Source of the DNA: Rapana venosa
Lineage: Eukaryota > Mollusca > Gastropoda > Neogastropoda > Muricidae
Length of the DNA stretch: 64,000 nt
Assembly (NCBI GenBank): GCA_028751875.1
Contig: CM054157.1
Span: 53,733,350-53,797,349, forward strand
Reading direction: 5' to 3'
In this document: one piece after another, positions 42,269 through 53,831 of the stretch
Numbering within the stretch: the first letter of the stretch is position 1
Layout of the letters: each line of letters begins with the position of its first letter
Program-made: the position numbers and the translations under genes
Notes under the pieces: model-generated
Seen by the model: only the letters and a program-made list of their open reading frames with translations
Told to the model about the DNA's origin: nothing
The model's database searches: none

Positions 42269-42827
42269 ATCACCAGGTGTAGTGAATTCTGCCCTTAACT
42301 TAAAAAGTGATTTCACTGCAGAACATTGCCTTAACATGCAAGGCAATAAACAGCAGCTCCCCAAGCAAAAACGATCTCTGTCAGAAATCACTTCGCTTAG
42401 ACACATGGGTATTCCTGACAATGATTTAGAAGCTCTGATTGAGTACATGCAAAAGTTCAAAGACAGCAGGCTGGTCATCAAATACTACAACACCCCACAG
42501 CGTAAGGGCAAGATCAGATCTACTCTCCTTAGTGTAGTGGTAGGGGCCCTGGCCATTCACTCTGGTCCTCAAGATGAAGACGATGATTCCACCCTGACCC
42601 AGTGCATGGCAGTGCAGCTGTCCTTCTTCATCCACACGTGCCAGTGTACGTTTCTGAAGTTAATAATGGAACAGTGGGAAGACAATGACGAGGCATGGCA
42701 GAGCAGAACGAGGTGTGCAAGTCTGTATTTGGCTGCGAAAATATGGGAAACACAAACATGCTGGAAGCTGACCTTCGTACCAGCGTTCAGACGTGCTGTC
42801 GCTCAAAAAGCACCGGTGCCACCTTAA
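42255..42827 (+). CDS. Unidentified ORF, 190 residues
   Basis: Open frame with plausible codon use: QKRSLSEITSLRHMGIPDND, LEALIEYMQKFKDSRLVIKY, a GALAIHSGPQDEDDDSTLTQ stretch and CQCTFLKLIMEQWEDNDEAW. The true start may be an exon beginning near 42270, after attattccag. The C-terminal part becomes Ala/Val/Pro-rich as it runs into GC-rich repeats and is probably not genuine. I do not recognise a family. It could be an exon of a neighbouring element or a cellular gene fragment. Confidence 0.4.
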   Translation: MHYSRSPGVVNSALNLKSDFTAEHCLNMQGNKQQLPKQKRSLSEITSLRHMGIPDNDLEALIEYMQKFKDSRLVIKYYNTPQRKGKIRSTLLSVVVGALAIHSGPQDEDDDSTLTQCMAVQLSFFIHTCQCTFLKLIMEQWEDNDEAWQSRTRCASLYLAAKIWETQTCWKLTFVPAFRRAVAQKAPVPP

Positions 42828-42829
42828 AC

Positions 42830-44450
42830 GCTCAAGCGTGCACCGGTGCAACCTCGCCTAACTGCATCGCTGCAGCCTTCGACGCTCAAACGTGCACCGG
42901 CGAAACCCTGCTCGTGTGATCTCGCAACGGTGTAACCCTCAACGCCAACCCTGCACCGCTGGAATCCTTTAGCGCTCAACGTCGCCTCGCATCCGGTCCC
43001 AAAATGCAAAACAGGCACCGCTCAAGGATTGTGCGGTCACGGTACACCGTTGACACCATCGCTGCGTGTTTGCAATGACTGGCAGCGCGGAAGGTATCAT
43101 CGCTCTGAGGACCGCTCTAAAAAGACCACGAAGAAGAGACAGGGGGGAGGTAGAAAAGAGAGAGAGGATGTGTTTGTGTGTGTGTGTTGTAACTCGAAGC
43201 AAGCACCGATCGAGTGTATCTATGCTTCATCCGGAGCGATCGCCCCGAAATACCCTCCCCCCCTAGGCTGTGAAAACGTTTACACAAGGTAGTGTACAGT
43301 GGTCGAGTCTACAGTGGTCGAGATAAGCATCCCACTATGTTTCATCCCACCGACACCGATACAGTGGTCGATTACACGTGATCGAGTCTGCTGATGCGCG
43401 CATTGTAGACAAGCATCCCACTCTATGCTTGCTGTTTAGATAATAGCGTGTGTGTTTGTGCGACTTTTGAGAAAAGTACTCTAGCCGGATACAAGCCTGG
43501 AGAATACAAGTTCGATGTCTTCATCCTAGCTCTACAAGAAACCAACAACGGACTACTAGCAGATCAGCGCTCCTAACTGAAAACCAACCTTCGCCTCTGA
43601 AAGACGGTACATGCCGGCATCCCACTACGATCATGTACGCAGACCTCGTACACAAGATGATTAATGTACCCATGGTCATCAACCGGATGACACAGAACAA
43701 ATGGCTGATCCAGATGGATCAGGACTACAGTTCGTCAACTACTCAGGAGACTCCACAAGTTCCCACCTCAACACGATGTGATGCGAGGCTTTATTGCTAC
43801 ATCGACTTACACCGGCAATGTTGCACTGGCTGACAGACTGCAAAGGCTGTGTGGCGCCAACTAGCCTACCGTTGATACCTTCAGCGCTAAACCACTCATT
43901 ACCCTTGATACCTTCAGCGCTAAACCACTCATTACCGTTGATACCTTCAGCGCTAAACCACTCATTACCGTTGATACCTTCAGCGCTAAACCACTCATTA
44001 CCGTTGATACCTTCAGCGCTCAAGACAAGCAACCAAAGCAACTATTAAAGTCTATTCTAATTCTACAATTCACAAAGTAATCTTCATAACATACTGTTTT
44101 CATCGTTTGACTCCTCTGTATTTCTGCGCTGCGATCCCATTCAGAACTGCGCTACCATTTCAGAACTACGCTCCGCTGCTCATTTCAAGACTTCCCACAC
44201 GGGACGTCTCCAGGCTGGCAGTCGTGACAGTAGCGGAATCGACACATATTGAGACACACGTCGCAGGTAGCTGCAAAGAAGAAGGGAGGAGGTTGCATGA
44301 AGTTTTTCACACCCACGAAATCTGTGCCGCAACAAAGAAGCCACAGTGGTATCTGTATAATTTTTTAACTTTTTTGGCACCATCATGTTCCACCAGAGCC
44401 ACAAGCGCCAATCTGCAGCAAAACGACGAGGACAGCGCCGCATCATCAGG
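42830..44450. other. GC-rich low-complexity region
   Basis: Degenerate repeats of cgctcaa and gtgcaccgg phrases at 42830-43060, repeated acagtggtcga phrases at 43295-43390, and a 33-bp minisatellite at 43868. No convincing gene. Long frames here arise from the repeats. Confidence 0.5.
43868..44025. repeat. 33-bp minisatellite, five units
   Basis: Units start at 43868, 43901, 43934, 43967 and 44000, each accgttgataccttcagcgc plus 13 bases. On the minus strand the period equals 11 codons (SAEGINGNEWF), producing an open frame that is likely incidental. Confidence 0.95.
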
Positions 44451-44530
44451 ACAAACATATCAATGGCGTAGGCATGCTTGTCAACAAGAACAAAGTCAGA
44501 CCTCTCATCACATTGACTCTGGATTGTTTT
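44451..44530 (+). pseudogene. RTE endonuclease scrap
   Basis: Encodes HINGVGMLVNKNKV, matching the HxNGVGF motif of RTE-type endonucleases. It is directly followed by an acceptor-like ttgttttcag and piggyBac coding sequence. The same junction is echoed in noisy form at 37050-37125. Confidence 0.5.
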
Positions 44531-45583
44531 CAGGTGCTATCAGCCTGGGAAATGTATCACTGTGGATGAGGCCATGATCAAGTTCAAGGGCCGGTGTGCT
44601 TTTCTTCAGTATGTGCCAGCAAAACCTACAAAGTGGGGAATAAAGGTGTGGGCAGTTTGTGATGCTGATTCGTTTTATATGCTGAATTATTCAGTGTATA
44701 CTGGGAAGACCAATGATTTGCCTGCTGGAACAGGAGAGGCACTTGGGGATCGTGTTGTCAAGCACTTGGTGACCCCGTACCTGATAAGTGGCACACTGTC
44801 TATTTTGACAATTATTTCACGTCAGTTCTCTTGCTGGAATATCTGTTCCTAAATAAGACTTTGGCATGTGGGACTGTACGTAACAACAGGAGGGGGTTGC
44901 CAGATGGGTTGAAACCAGCAAAGTGTGTCAACAAATCTGGAGACACTAAACGCTGTTTTCGTCAGATCAGCAACAATGACATGAAGGGAAAACTCCAGGC
45001 AATTGCGTGGTATGACCGTCGCAAGGTTACCCTTCTTTCTTCTGCCCATGATGGAACTGATGGGGAGCTTGTCAGGAAAGGCCCAGGGGGTGTAGAAAGA
45101 GCCAGGTATTCAAGGCCACTGGCTGTAGCAGATTACAATCTGAACTACAACGGAGTTGACAAGCATGATCAAATGCGATCATACTATGGCAACAAGTCTA
45201 GATTCTCAAAGTGGTGGAACGTCCTTTTCTTTTGCTTGGACACTGCTGCAGTCAATGCTTACATTCTCTACAAGAAGTCTGTAGCAGATGGTGACCCCAT
45301 CAAGGGACATATGGATTTTCAGACTCAGCTCATCATGGGCATGGTTGCCGGCTTCCGTGGTCGAAAACGTGTAGGGCATCCAAGCAATCAAGATGTTTCT
45401 GCCAAGTACAGGCACACTCCCTCAAAAATCCAAACTGCCAGAGGGAAAAAAGCTTGTGTCTTGTGCCTAAAAGAAGGCAAAAAAACAGCAGCAGGCAATG
45501 CCATCCAGTCAACATTTGAGTGTGTGATCTGCAAGGTTAGTCTGTGTAAGAATAGTGGCTGCTTCCGCTAATACCACCAGGAG
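44531..45583 (+). pseudogene. piggyBac transposase, 3' two-thirds
   Basis: Starts at GKCITVDEAMIKFKGRCAF (D1) and continues GIKVWAVCDADSFYMLNYSV, YTGKTNDLPAGTGEALGDRV. A shift near 44785 leads to WHTVYFDNYFTSVLLLEYLF (D2), then TVRNNRRGLPDGLK, WYDRRKVTLLSSAHDGTDGE, NYNGVDKHDQMRSYYGNKSR (D3), FSKWWNVLFFCLDTAAVNAY, and the cysteine tail CVLCLKEGKK, FECVICKVSLCKNSGCFR. The stop at 45569 precedes a YHQ remnant that is coding in the relative at 32795, so it is one residue premature. Same subfamily as 31015. The N-terminal half has been replaced by RTE debris. Confidence 0.9.
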
Positions 45584-45621
45584 TAAACAGGTCCCTCACA
45601 CACCCTTTCTTAGCATTAAAG

Positions 45622-46408
45622 GAGGGTCCAGTGATAGCCAAAACGATCGTGATTTTACTTAGTCGAATTCAAGCAGTGCTTCTGTTACTCTTGTTCATTC
45701 TACAGTCGATGTCGACAATCAACCTAGTACTGGTGGCAGTAGCACCGATATTCTCCACAACAAAACGAGGAGTCGGTGTAAGAAAGAAAGCTATGAACAG
45801 TTTTCATGCATGGAGGACATGGAGGAGGAACAGCCATCTTTTGTTGAAAGTAGGCCAAGTACATCAGTGAGAGTTCACAGCCGAGATATCGTGGATCTAG
45901 TGCAGCTTGACAAATTGATCACTACTTTTGAGTTGTCTGTCCACTGTGCAAGAACACTGTCATCTAATACCAACTCGAGAAGGCAGCAAGGCTTGCTGTC
46001 TTTTGTGATATTAGTTGTTCTCAGTGTGAACAAGTAGTTAGCGCAGTCAGTCTCGCTTCACAAGATGAAGATGGTAGAGGAGAAAGAGCATCCAACATCA
46101 ACAACAAGCAAGCTGTATATGCAGCTCTTGCAAGTGGACTGGGGTCAACCACATTCAACAATCTTTTGTGAAAGTTTAGATCTTCCAAGGCTTGCACCCC
46201 AGCATCTTCCATAAAAAGGCAGCAGAACTGTACAGTGAACAGTCAAGAGTTAGAAGATTCAGTTTTTTGCGAAAACAGTGAAACATGTGAGGCAGGTGCA
46301 CACACAACAGTTAGGTCTCAGAGGTGTGTCAGATGATCAGGTTTTAGATATCAGTCAGTTTTGATGGAACTTGGCTCACACCTGGTCACTCCTCCCACAT
46401 TGGATTTT
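45622..46408 (+). pseudogene. Mutator-like transposase 5' fragment (subfamily 2), copy 2
   Basis: Near-identical to 29119-29815 and retains three short segments that copy 1 lacks. It reads DIVDLVQLDKLITTFELSVH, CARTLSSNTNSRRQQGL, CSQCEQVV, GSTTFNNL, and after frame changes VKHVRQVHTQQLGL, GVSDDQVLDIS, then a broken QF-WNLAHTWSLLPHW that in a neighbouring frame gives the SFDGTWLTPGHSSHIG catalytic motif. Homology ends at 46408 in AT-rich DNA. Confidence 0.78.
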
Positions 46409-46894
46409 TACTGAATTTGACACACAGTGTGTGTTTAGAAAACTTTGTGTTTGTTTTCTGTCACTTGTCATTTGATTGTGTTTGCATTGTGCATGTAGGC
46501 CAGTACATTTTTTTTTTTATTTTGGGAGTGGGTGGGTATGATTAGTATTTTCTTTTTTGGGGGATAAAATTTAGTTTATGCTATACCACACTTAGTAGTT
46601 ATAAGCACACACATACAGTTATCACATTGTGCACACTCACAGACATTTGCGCATGTGCACACACATATACACACAGATGGGGTTTTTTTTTAAAAAGCAC
46701 TTGATTTCACATTTATAAATCCTTCAGCAAACATTCTTATAATTGGCTGCAGAATGAGACCAAGGACTGAATTTTTTTTTTTGCTTTTGAAATTCTATTT
46801 CACCTTCACCTCTCCCACAAGCACTCTCTCTCTCCCCCCCCCCCCCCCCCCCCCTCTCTTTTTCCTTTCTCACATTTAAAAATTTTTTTTCCAG
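46409..46894. other. Noncoding, with a poly(C) run
   Basis: T-rich and CA-rich tracts with a C run at 46834-46854, ending in a pyrimidine-rich acceptor (aattttttttccag) at 46894. Probable intron of the following gene. Confidence 0.5.
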
Positions 46895-48474
46895 GTTTCT
46901 GTATTTGAAGACAAGGCCAAGAGGATGGGGTCAGCATGCAGCCTGGAGGTGAGGTGCCTTTCCTGCAACGCTCTGGAGCCAGGGACACAGACCATGACAT
47001 CACAGAAGACGGGAGCTGTGCACACAGGCTACCACATCAACCGCCGACTTGTTGCTGCTGCTTCTGCTTGTGGAATTGGCTACACCCAGCTCTCCAGGTT
47101 TTTTGGTGTGGTGAACATGCCACCACTCCTGCACCATAACACCTGGAAACACTACAGAAACACGTTCCACAAGGGAGCAGCATGCAGAGCAGCTGACACA
47201 CACCTCCTCCAGGATGCAGCAGAACATGTCCGTGAGCTGTACAGGGAGTGCGGACTGGGCTAACTGTCACCTGAGGGCTGTCTGGATATCTCCGTCTCCT
47301 TCAATGGCAGTTGGCAACGGAGAGGGAGGACTTCCCACAACGGCATTGCCACTGTCACTGAACTGTTCACAGGGCTCATCCTGGACTATGTGGGGCTCAG
47401 CAACTACTGCCTGGCGTGTGAGGCAGGCCCTGCTGAAGAGTCTCCAGAATATGCTTCGTGTGTGGTGGGAGACGCACCAACCTGACTGCCACAAGAACTG
47501 CAACACATCTTCTGCAGCCATGGAGACAGAAGCTGCAGTCATCATGTTTGGGCGGTCAGTGGAGGTGCACAACTTCCGCTACAAATTCATGCTTGGGGAT
47601 GGGGACGCCAAGGCCCATGCTGCAGTGAATGGAGACGCCCCATATGGACCAGATTTCGAAGTGCAGAAAATTGAGTGTGTGAACCATGTTGCCAAAGAAA
47701 TGGGCACAGCACTTCGAAATCTGGTGGACAAACATAAGGCCATCCATCAGCCCACAGGAGGAAGAGGAAAACTTACTGAAAAAAGAATCAAACAGCTAAC
47801 CAACTACTACAGCCGAGCCATCAAGGACAACGCTGGGGACCTCACCAAAATGGAGCAGGCAGTGTGGGCATCATTTTTCCACACATTAAGCACAGATGAT
47901 AACCCACATCACAACAGATGTCCTGCAGGGAAAGAGTCCTGGTGCTTTTTCCGAAGAGCTGAAGGCCAACAACCAGCCACCTCGACCGCACACCAATCCT
48001 CTTCCTCGGGAGCTGGCAGATACCCTGGCCACTGTCTACAAGCGCCTTGGCGATCATCCCCAACTTCTGCAGCGCTGTCTGGATGGAAAGACTCAGAATT
48101 CCAACGAGTCTTTCCATTCCTCAGTGTGGCAGACCTGTCCAAAGGAGCGATGGGCAAGCAGACGCACGGTCCACTCCGCTGTAGCAGCAGTCTGTGTGCA
48201 GCGCTTCAACAAGGGATCGACCGCTCTTCTGGATGTGCTTGCTGAACTGGATCTTGTGGCAGGGAGCAATGCAGAAGTGTTTGCTGAGAAAGCAGACATA
48301 CTAAGAGTGAAAACAGCCACCAGAAAGTCATCTGATAGGGCCAAGGACAAAAGAAAGAAAAACAATAGAGACTATAAGGCGTACAGAGCAGGAGCAGCGC
48401 CAGGCTGGCGAGGGAGAGGTGTATGCCCCAGGAGCCTTCTGAAAAAAAAAATCCTGAAAGAAAACTGTTGGTAA
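46895..48474 (+). pseudogene. Mutator-like transposase, most complete copy
   Basis: Begins after the acceptor at 46894: VSVFEDKAKRMGSACSLEVR, CLSCNALEPGTQ (Cys pair), GYHINRRLVAAASACGIGYT, FFGVVNMPPLLHHNTWKHYR, HVRELYRECG, an in-frame TAA at 47261, then LDISVSFNGSWQRRGRTSHN, where the first catalytic Asp is Asn (ttcaatggc). After a shift near 47455: VHNFRYKFMLGDGDAKAHAA (second Asp), YGPDFEVQKIECVNHVAKEM, GGRGKLTEKRIKQLTNYYSR, CPAGKESWCFF; after another near 47945: QNSNESFHSSVWQTC (Glu) and a basic tail. Length and motif order match the family. Three defects plus the Asp-to-Asn change imply it is dead. Confidence 0.9.
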
Positions 48475-49063
48475 TTCCTCAGTAGTGTTGTTGTAATGCT
48501 ATTCTACCTTGTAAAAATTGTTTGGAGTGTGTAATAATGGGTTTCATGTATTAAATTGTGTACTGAATCTTTACGGGCGTTTTTCTCAAAAGTGTTTTTT
48601 TCGGCTGGGTCACATGTTTGGCCCCTCTGTAACTTCTGACCTAATGGAAATAATCCAATGAAATTTGGCATGCTGGTGTAGAAGTGTGTGCTGAGTGCAA
48701 TGGTGGTGTTTGAGCTCTGTAGCTGTTATAGTTTTTCAATACCAGGTCATTAAAAAAAAAAAATTTAATTATTTGGGGGCATTTTTGGAGAAGACAGAAA
48801 ATACAAAGTGATGTCAAATCAAACTGGGAAAACTATAAACACCATTATGTAATGCATATCTTGAAAACAGCAGAGGGGCTAAATGGTGACCCGTATTTTT
48901 TTGGAAAAATTATCACATTATCATATCTGTTTGACATACACACTTCAAACTTGGCACAGATAGCCATATTAATATAAATAGTATGTGTACCAAATTCATA
49001 AAGATATCTTTATTAGTTCCTGAGAAACGAAAATTTGTAAAAAGTGACGCAGTGGTCCCCCTT
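48475..49063. other. Noncoding 3' flank
   Basis: AT-rich; contains gggcgtttttctcaaaagtg near 48575, which recurs in related form at about 52216. Likely the 3' end of the preceding element. No gene seen. Confidence 0.45.
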
Positions 49064-49310
49064 AAGCGCCAAAACTAAGACCAAAATAGGATTCTGGAAT
49101 GCGAGAACCATGTTTGAGACAGGAAAACTAGCGCAAGTTACAGCAGAGATGAGACGCTACAATTTGCATATTCTCGGAGCCAGTGAAAGCCGATGGACAG
49201 GATCAGGCAAATACAGAGCCAGCACAGGAGAGACAGTGCTGTACAGTGGTAGAGGTGACAACCAACACCATGAGGGAGTAGCAATCATCATGAAGAAAAA
49301 ATTGACCCGG
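49064..49310 (+). pseudogene. RTE-type LINE endonuclease fragment
   Basis: Encodes KTKIGFWNARTMFETGKLAQ, then NLHILGASESRWTGSGKYRA with the catalytic Glu, then TGETVLYSGRGDNQHHEGVA. This is the N-terminal third of an RTE-type endonuclease, truncated at both ends, with an open frame. It ends in a direct junction with the ttgacccggatg repeat at 49301. Confidence 0.85.
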
Positions 49311-49913
49311 ATGAAGTGAACTGGAAACTGTTTTGGGGTGAATGAATTGTACATATTGAATATACAATTAATTTCTGGTTCTTTTAATTATTGGACAGAT
49401 TGATGTAGTAATAGAATTAATGAAAGTATACGATTGAAAACAGATTGATGTAGTAATAGAATGAGAGTATACGATTGAAATCTTGAGTGCGACTGTAGAG
49501 TGGAGAGAACATGCGCCTTTGTGAGATTGTTGTTTCCCTTTCTTCAACCCTGTTGTTTCCCTTTCTTCAACCTGTCTATTTCATGTGACTGGAGTCAGTT
49601 TGCGCCCGTTACAGGTGTCAATGTCTCTTTTCTGTGGAGAATGAGCCTACGCACAAAATATGTTTATTTTCAATATGGCCGCCATTGCTCCTGCCAACCA
49701 TTTGAACATCAAAATGCATGAAAAAGGTGTTTTACATCATATATGACAACTTCCTTCAAAACAATGAAGAGAAATCATAAACAAAAAAGTCTTTATTTTG
49801 GGGCAAAACATCACATCATTCGAGAGTTTTGGCTTGAAAGTTGGCAATGAGGTAGAGTGTGGTGTGTGTGTGTGAATTCTTCTGGAAAAAGTGTACTTTT
49901 TTGTTTGTTTCAG
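49310..49913. repeat. Noncoding repeat shared with 29820-30440
   Basis: Carries the same phrases in a different order, including an internal duplicate of ttgtttccctttcttcaacc at 49529-49574 and gattgatgtagtaatagaat twice near 49398 and 49442. It leads into the acceptor at 49913. Confidence 0.6.
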
Positions 49914-51101
49914 CATTAGTCAGAATCTACTCACACGACTGAGCAAGCACTACCAACCAGACAGAGGGCTTAGTGCAACCAACCAACCAACCAGAGTGGA
50001 GGAAGAAGAAACAACACCCGCACGCAGCCTGGCATTTGGAGACATTGATGCAGTAAAGAAGTTGATTTGTAATTATGCAGAAGATCACGCTGTTAGCCTT
50101 CCTGGCCGTGTTCCTGGATTCAAGCGTGATAACATTCGCCTCTTGCCGTCAGCTGTGCCAAAGAGTGGCATCTACCGGCTCTATGCTGACCATGCTGCTC
50201 AGACTGGGTTGCGCGTTGTTGGTGCTTCCACCTTCCGCCACCTGTGGCTGGAATTATGCCCCTATATTGCTGTGGCCAAACCCACGACAGATCTGTGTTG
50301 GAAGTGCCAGCGAAATAACACCCGCATAGTCAGGGGAGTGTTCCTCACTGACGATGAAAAAGTGGAGCTTCTCCAGGAGCAGCGACAGCATCTGAGCCAG
50401 GTTGATGTCGAGCGCCAGTTGTATCGGCAGATGACAGCGGATGCGAAAGCTGTGGTTAGGGAACATGGACTGCGGAGGCTGCAACAGACTCCTCAAATGA
50501 TTTTGTTATGCATTATTCATTTGATTTTGCTCAGCAAGTGCATTATCCAAGCATGGCTGCGCAACCAGGACCGATCTACTTCCTCACTCCCCGGAAATGT
50601 GGCATTTTTGGTGTCAGCTGTGAGGGCCTCCCGCAACAGGTCAACTACTTAGTTGACGAGGCGGTGAACTGTAGTAAAGGGAGTAACGCCGTCATCAGCT
50701 ACCTCCACCATATTTTTGAAAATTATGGCCTAGGAGAAAAGCGACTTGCCCTGCACTGTGACAACTGCTCAGGCCAAAATAAGAACAAATTCATCTTATG
50801 GTATATGGCCTGGCGTATCCAGAGAGGACTGCACTCTGATATAACACTCAACTTCATGCCTCCTGGCCATACCAAGTTTTCTCCAGATTGGTGCTTTGGT
50901 CTCCTGAAGCGGTGCTTTAAACGTCAGGATGATGTCTCCTGTCTGGATGACCTCGTCCGCACAGTTGAGCTGAGCACCCCGATCTCCAGGCTTAACATCC
51001 CCCAGCTTGTTGGCGGGGAGGATGGAACAGTCACTGTGCCAACCTACAACTGGCAAGAGTTCTTAACTCCAGCTTACAACAGTAAAAAAAATCAACCATA
51101 G
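49914..51101 (+). pseudogene. DUF7869-like gene, conserved core in one exon
   Basis: Acceptor ttgtttcag at 49913 at the same position as 23539. Order: LLTRLSKHYQPDRGLSATNQ, IDAVKKLICNYAEDHAVSLP, GRVPGFKRDNIRLLPSAVPK, STFRHLWLELCPYIAVAKPT, DLCWKCQRNN (CxxC), a coiled linker, then, after a one-base shift between 50465 and 50510, HYSFDFAQQVHYPSMAAQPG, FLTPRKCGIFGVSCEGLPQQ, VNYLVDEAVNCSKGSNAVIS, LALHCDNCSGQNKNKFILWY, NFMPPGHTKFSPDWCFGLLK and DVSCLDDLVRTVELST, stopping at 51101. The Asp in HCDNC, the Asp in SPDWCFG and the DEA motif are candidate metal ligands. Best-preserved copy; only one frameshift seen. Unlike 22668-28931 it has no intron before the STFRHLW segment. Confidence 0.8.
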
Positions 51102-51230
51102 GACATTTGATTACAGCAGCATCCTGGGGTAGTTTTTTAAACAACATAGTGATGACGAGCAGCAGTTCCAGCTGTCATACCGGCAGCTATGAGGCATCAG
51201 CAGAGCCTATGAAGTGCACCTCCTCTCTGA

Positions 51231-51490
51231 GGGACGGATAGCTCAGTGGTCAGAGCACTCGCTTTCCCAGCCAAGTTAAGACGATCGAGCGTGGTTACGT
51301 TGGATGGGTGACCGTTGCGCCCTTGGCTTCAGTACATTCCCCCTGTAAATGGTACCTCCCTTAGGTCAGGAAGGTAAGCACGAGGGAGAGGAGTTGGCGC
51401 CGCTCATAGCTGGCCCTAGAGAAGTTGAGGTCTCGACCCTCGCTCCCTAGACCTTATAGGTTATGGGACTCCTTTACCTTTCCTTTAACT
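51231..51490 (+). mobile_element. tRNA-derived SINE
   Basis: Starts gggacggatagctcagtggt then cagagcactcgctttcc, a clear tRNA-like head with A box; the B box is degenerate (gatcgagcgtggttacg). A body with a Lys-poor unique region follows and ends in ctttaccttt-type repeats. The same head begins at 63963. Not a functional tRNA gene. Confidence 0.75.
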
Positions 51491-52440
51491 TCCTCTCCTG
51501 AGTCATGCCCGCAAACAGTATCTTTACCAAAACATCCGCCAGTATGTCCGTGACAATGTCCAAGATATAGTTTGCCCCGACCCTGGCCAGGATTGTGATA
51601 GGAATGACTGATGAGGAGAACTTGTCAATTTACATTTCTCTGAACGTGTACAGAAGTGGCATCAAGTTTGTGTGTGCTTGAGTGTGGTTTTTCCCTGGCT
51701 CAGTATCTTTAAGTTCAATAACAGCTGGTTACAGTGCTGAGAAAAAAAAACCTGTGGACAGTGAAGTGTGTTACAAGTGTTCTTAATCTTCTGATTGGAT
51801 TATACTGAACGACTGCTTGCCGACATTTCTACTTTAAGGTAGGTGACTTTTTGAAGAATATTTTTTCTGTTTACTAATAAATAATATTTTAAATTCATAT
51901 GTAAACAGGTATCATTCATTAAATGCTGTATCTTTAACTGACTTTGAGTGATTTTATTGAAAGTATGCTGACTAGAAACTAACAAGTAACCTCATTAACC
52001 TTTGTCCAAGTTTCTTCCTCTTCGTGCTATCTTTTGAGGAGGGGGTGGGGAGAAGTAAACCTAAATATCACAACAATAACAGTCAATATTTCCTTTATAT
52101 TTTGTCAGATGATGTGAAATAGTGTTTTTACACCATGCAAAATTTGGTAAAGATTGGTTAAAAAAAAAGCCCCGTGGCTAAGGTGATAGTTGACCAGAGC
52201 TGTGAAAAACTTTAAACGCGTTTTTCTCAAAACAAGTGTTTCTTATAGCACACGTTTCAAACACCAATAACTTTGTCAATTTTTACAGTAGAACAATGAA
52301 TCAATATCAAAGAATCGGATCTTGAATTAAGTAATTAAATAACCAAAACTTCTTATCCTTATTTTTGTAAAAAGGGAATATTGATTACAATAAAATTTGG
52401 TTTTTGTTTAAAAAAAATATTATGTGAAGTTGAGGTAAAA
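51491..52440. other. AT-rich noncoding
   Basis: No gene. Contains aaacgcgtttttctcaaaac at about 52215, related to 48575. Confidence 0.4.
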
Positions 52441-53831
52441 TTTAAATCTTTTTAAATTTTCTTATGCACGTAAATGGAGAAAAATTTTGCCTTGTAAAAA
52501 TTTGTTTTTCCCCTTTCTTCAACCTATCTATTTCAGGGGACTTTTTGGCCGTTACATTAATTCTTTTCTTGGAAGGGAAAAACAAAAATGTTTTTTTTTT
52601 AAAATTGGCCCCCGTTTGGAAAACCTTTTTAAATCTCAAAATGAGAGGGGGTTTGTGAACCCCAAACCGGTGGGAAAAAAAACCCCCCCCGCACCTCTTT
52701 TGGAGAAATTTGCAGAAAAAAATGTTTTTTTCAAAGCCCGCTTTCCCCGCGGCCTTTTTTTCAAGCTGAAAATGTTTTTTTTTGAAAACTAAACTGAGGA
52801 AGGTCAAAACAAATTCAAGGGGCAAAACTTTTTCAATCACAGGTTTTGTTGAATTGGGCCCAACTGGTATCCCCCCCAATTTTTTTTTGGTTTGTTTGAC
52901 AGTTAACTGGCAAGCCTACACCAAACCAGGCTGCCCCAAAAACGGTGGAAAAAGCCAAGGACAGCGGTTTTTTGGCTTTGAGAATAAAGAAATAATTGAT
53001 TTTCAAAATTTTCGTTTTTTGGGGGGGTTTAAATTAGCGGGCAAAATCAGAAAGGGAAAAACTTTCCGCGACGTAAACAGTGTTTAAAAATGGCGTACTT
53101 TAAAAAAATCATTTTTTTATAATCGTTAAAAACTGAAATTTTACTTTTTTTTGATGTGTTTTGACTTAAACGATAAAATTACGTCATGAAAAACGTAATT
53201 AAAATTTGTAAAAACCCATATCGTCCTTTGAAAAAAAAGGGGGTTAGCTCAAAGCTTAGCCCGAAGTTAAATTAAAATTTTAAAAAAACCCCAAGGCAAA
53301 GGCTTCTGGAAGGGGGTTCATTTTTAAAATTCCCGGGGCAAATTTACCCAACAATTAGAACAATGGTTTTGGGCAATGTGCAAAACCAAGCAAAAAAATT
53401 TACGCTCGAAAAACCGATAAAAAAACCCCCTTATATTTTATAAAAGGGGGGTTACCTTTTAAAAGGGGATAGCCTATCTACTAAAAAACTTTTTTGCCAA
53501 GGGCTTCAAGGGAAAAAAAAACCCAATGTTTTTTTTAAACCAAAAGTGAGCTAAGATGCTGCTTTGAAACAAGGGGTGGAAAACGGGGGCGACACTAAAA
53601 AGTTTTTGATAAATTTGTGGTACCCCGGACAGATTAAAACTGTAGCGTGCAAGGAAAAAAAAATCCCAAAAATTTCAAAACTAAATTTTTGCGTTTTTCG
53701 TAAGTCCATTTTTTTATTTCCAATTTCAAAATCCCTAACTTTTAACTTAGAATTTTGGGGGGGTTGCGCATCGTAAAGAAGCCTTTTTTTTCGGGGGGTC
53801 CTTTTATTTTTTATTTCTTTTTCCCCCAATG

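Noticed and set aside
51231..51300. Functional tRNA gene
   Set aside because: The A box is good but the B box and acceptor stem are degenerate and a SINE body follows.
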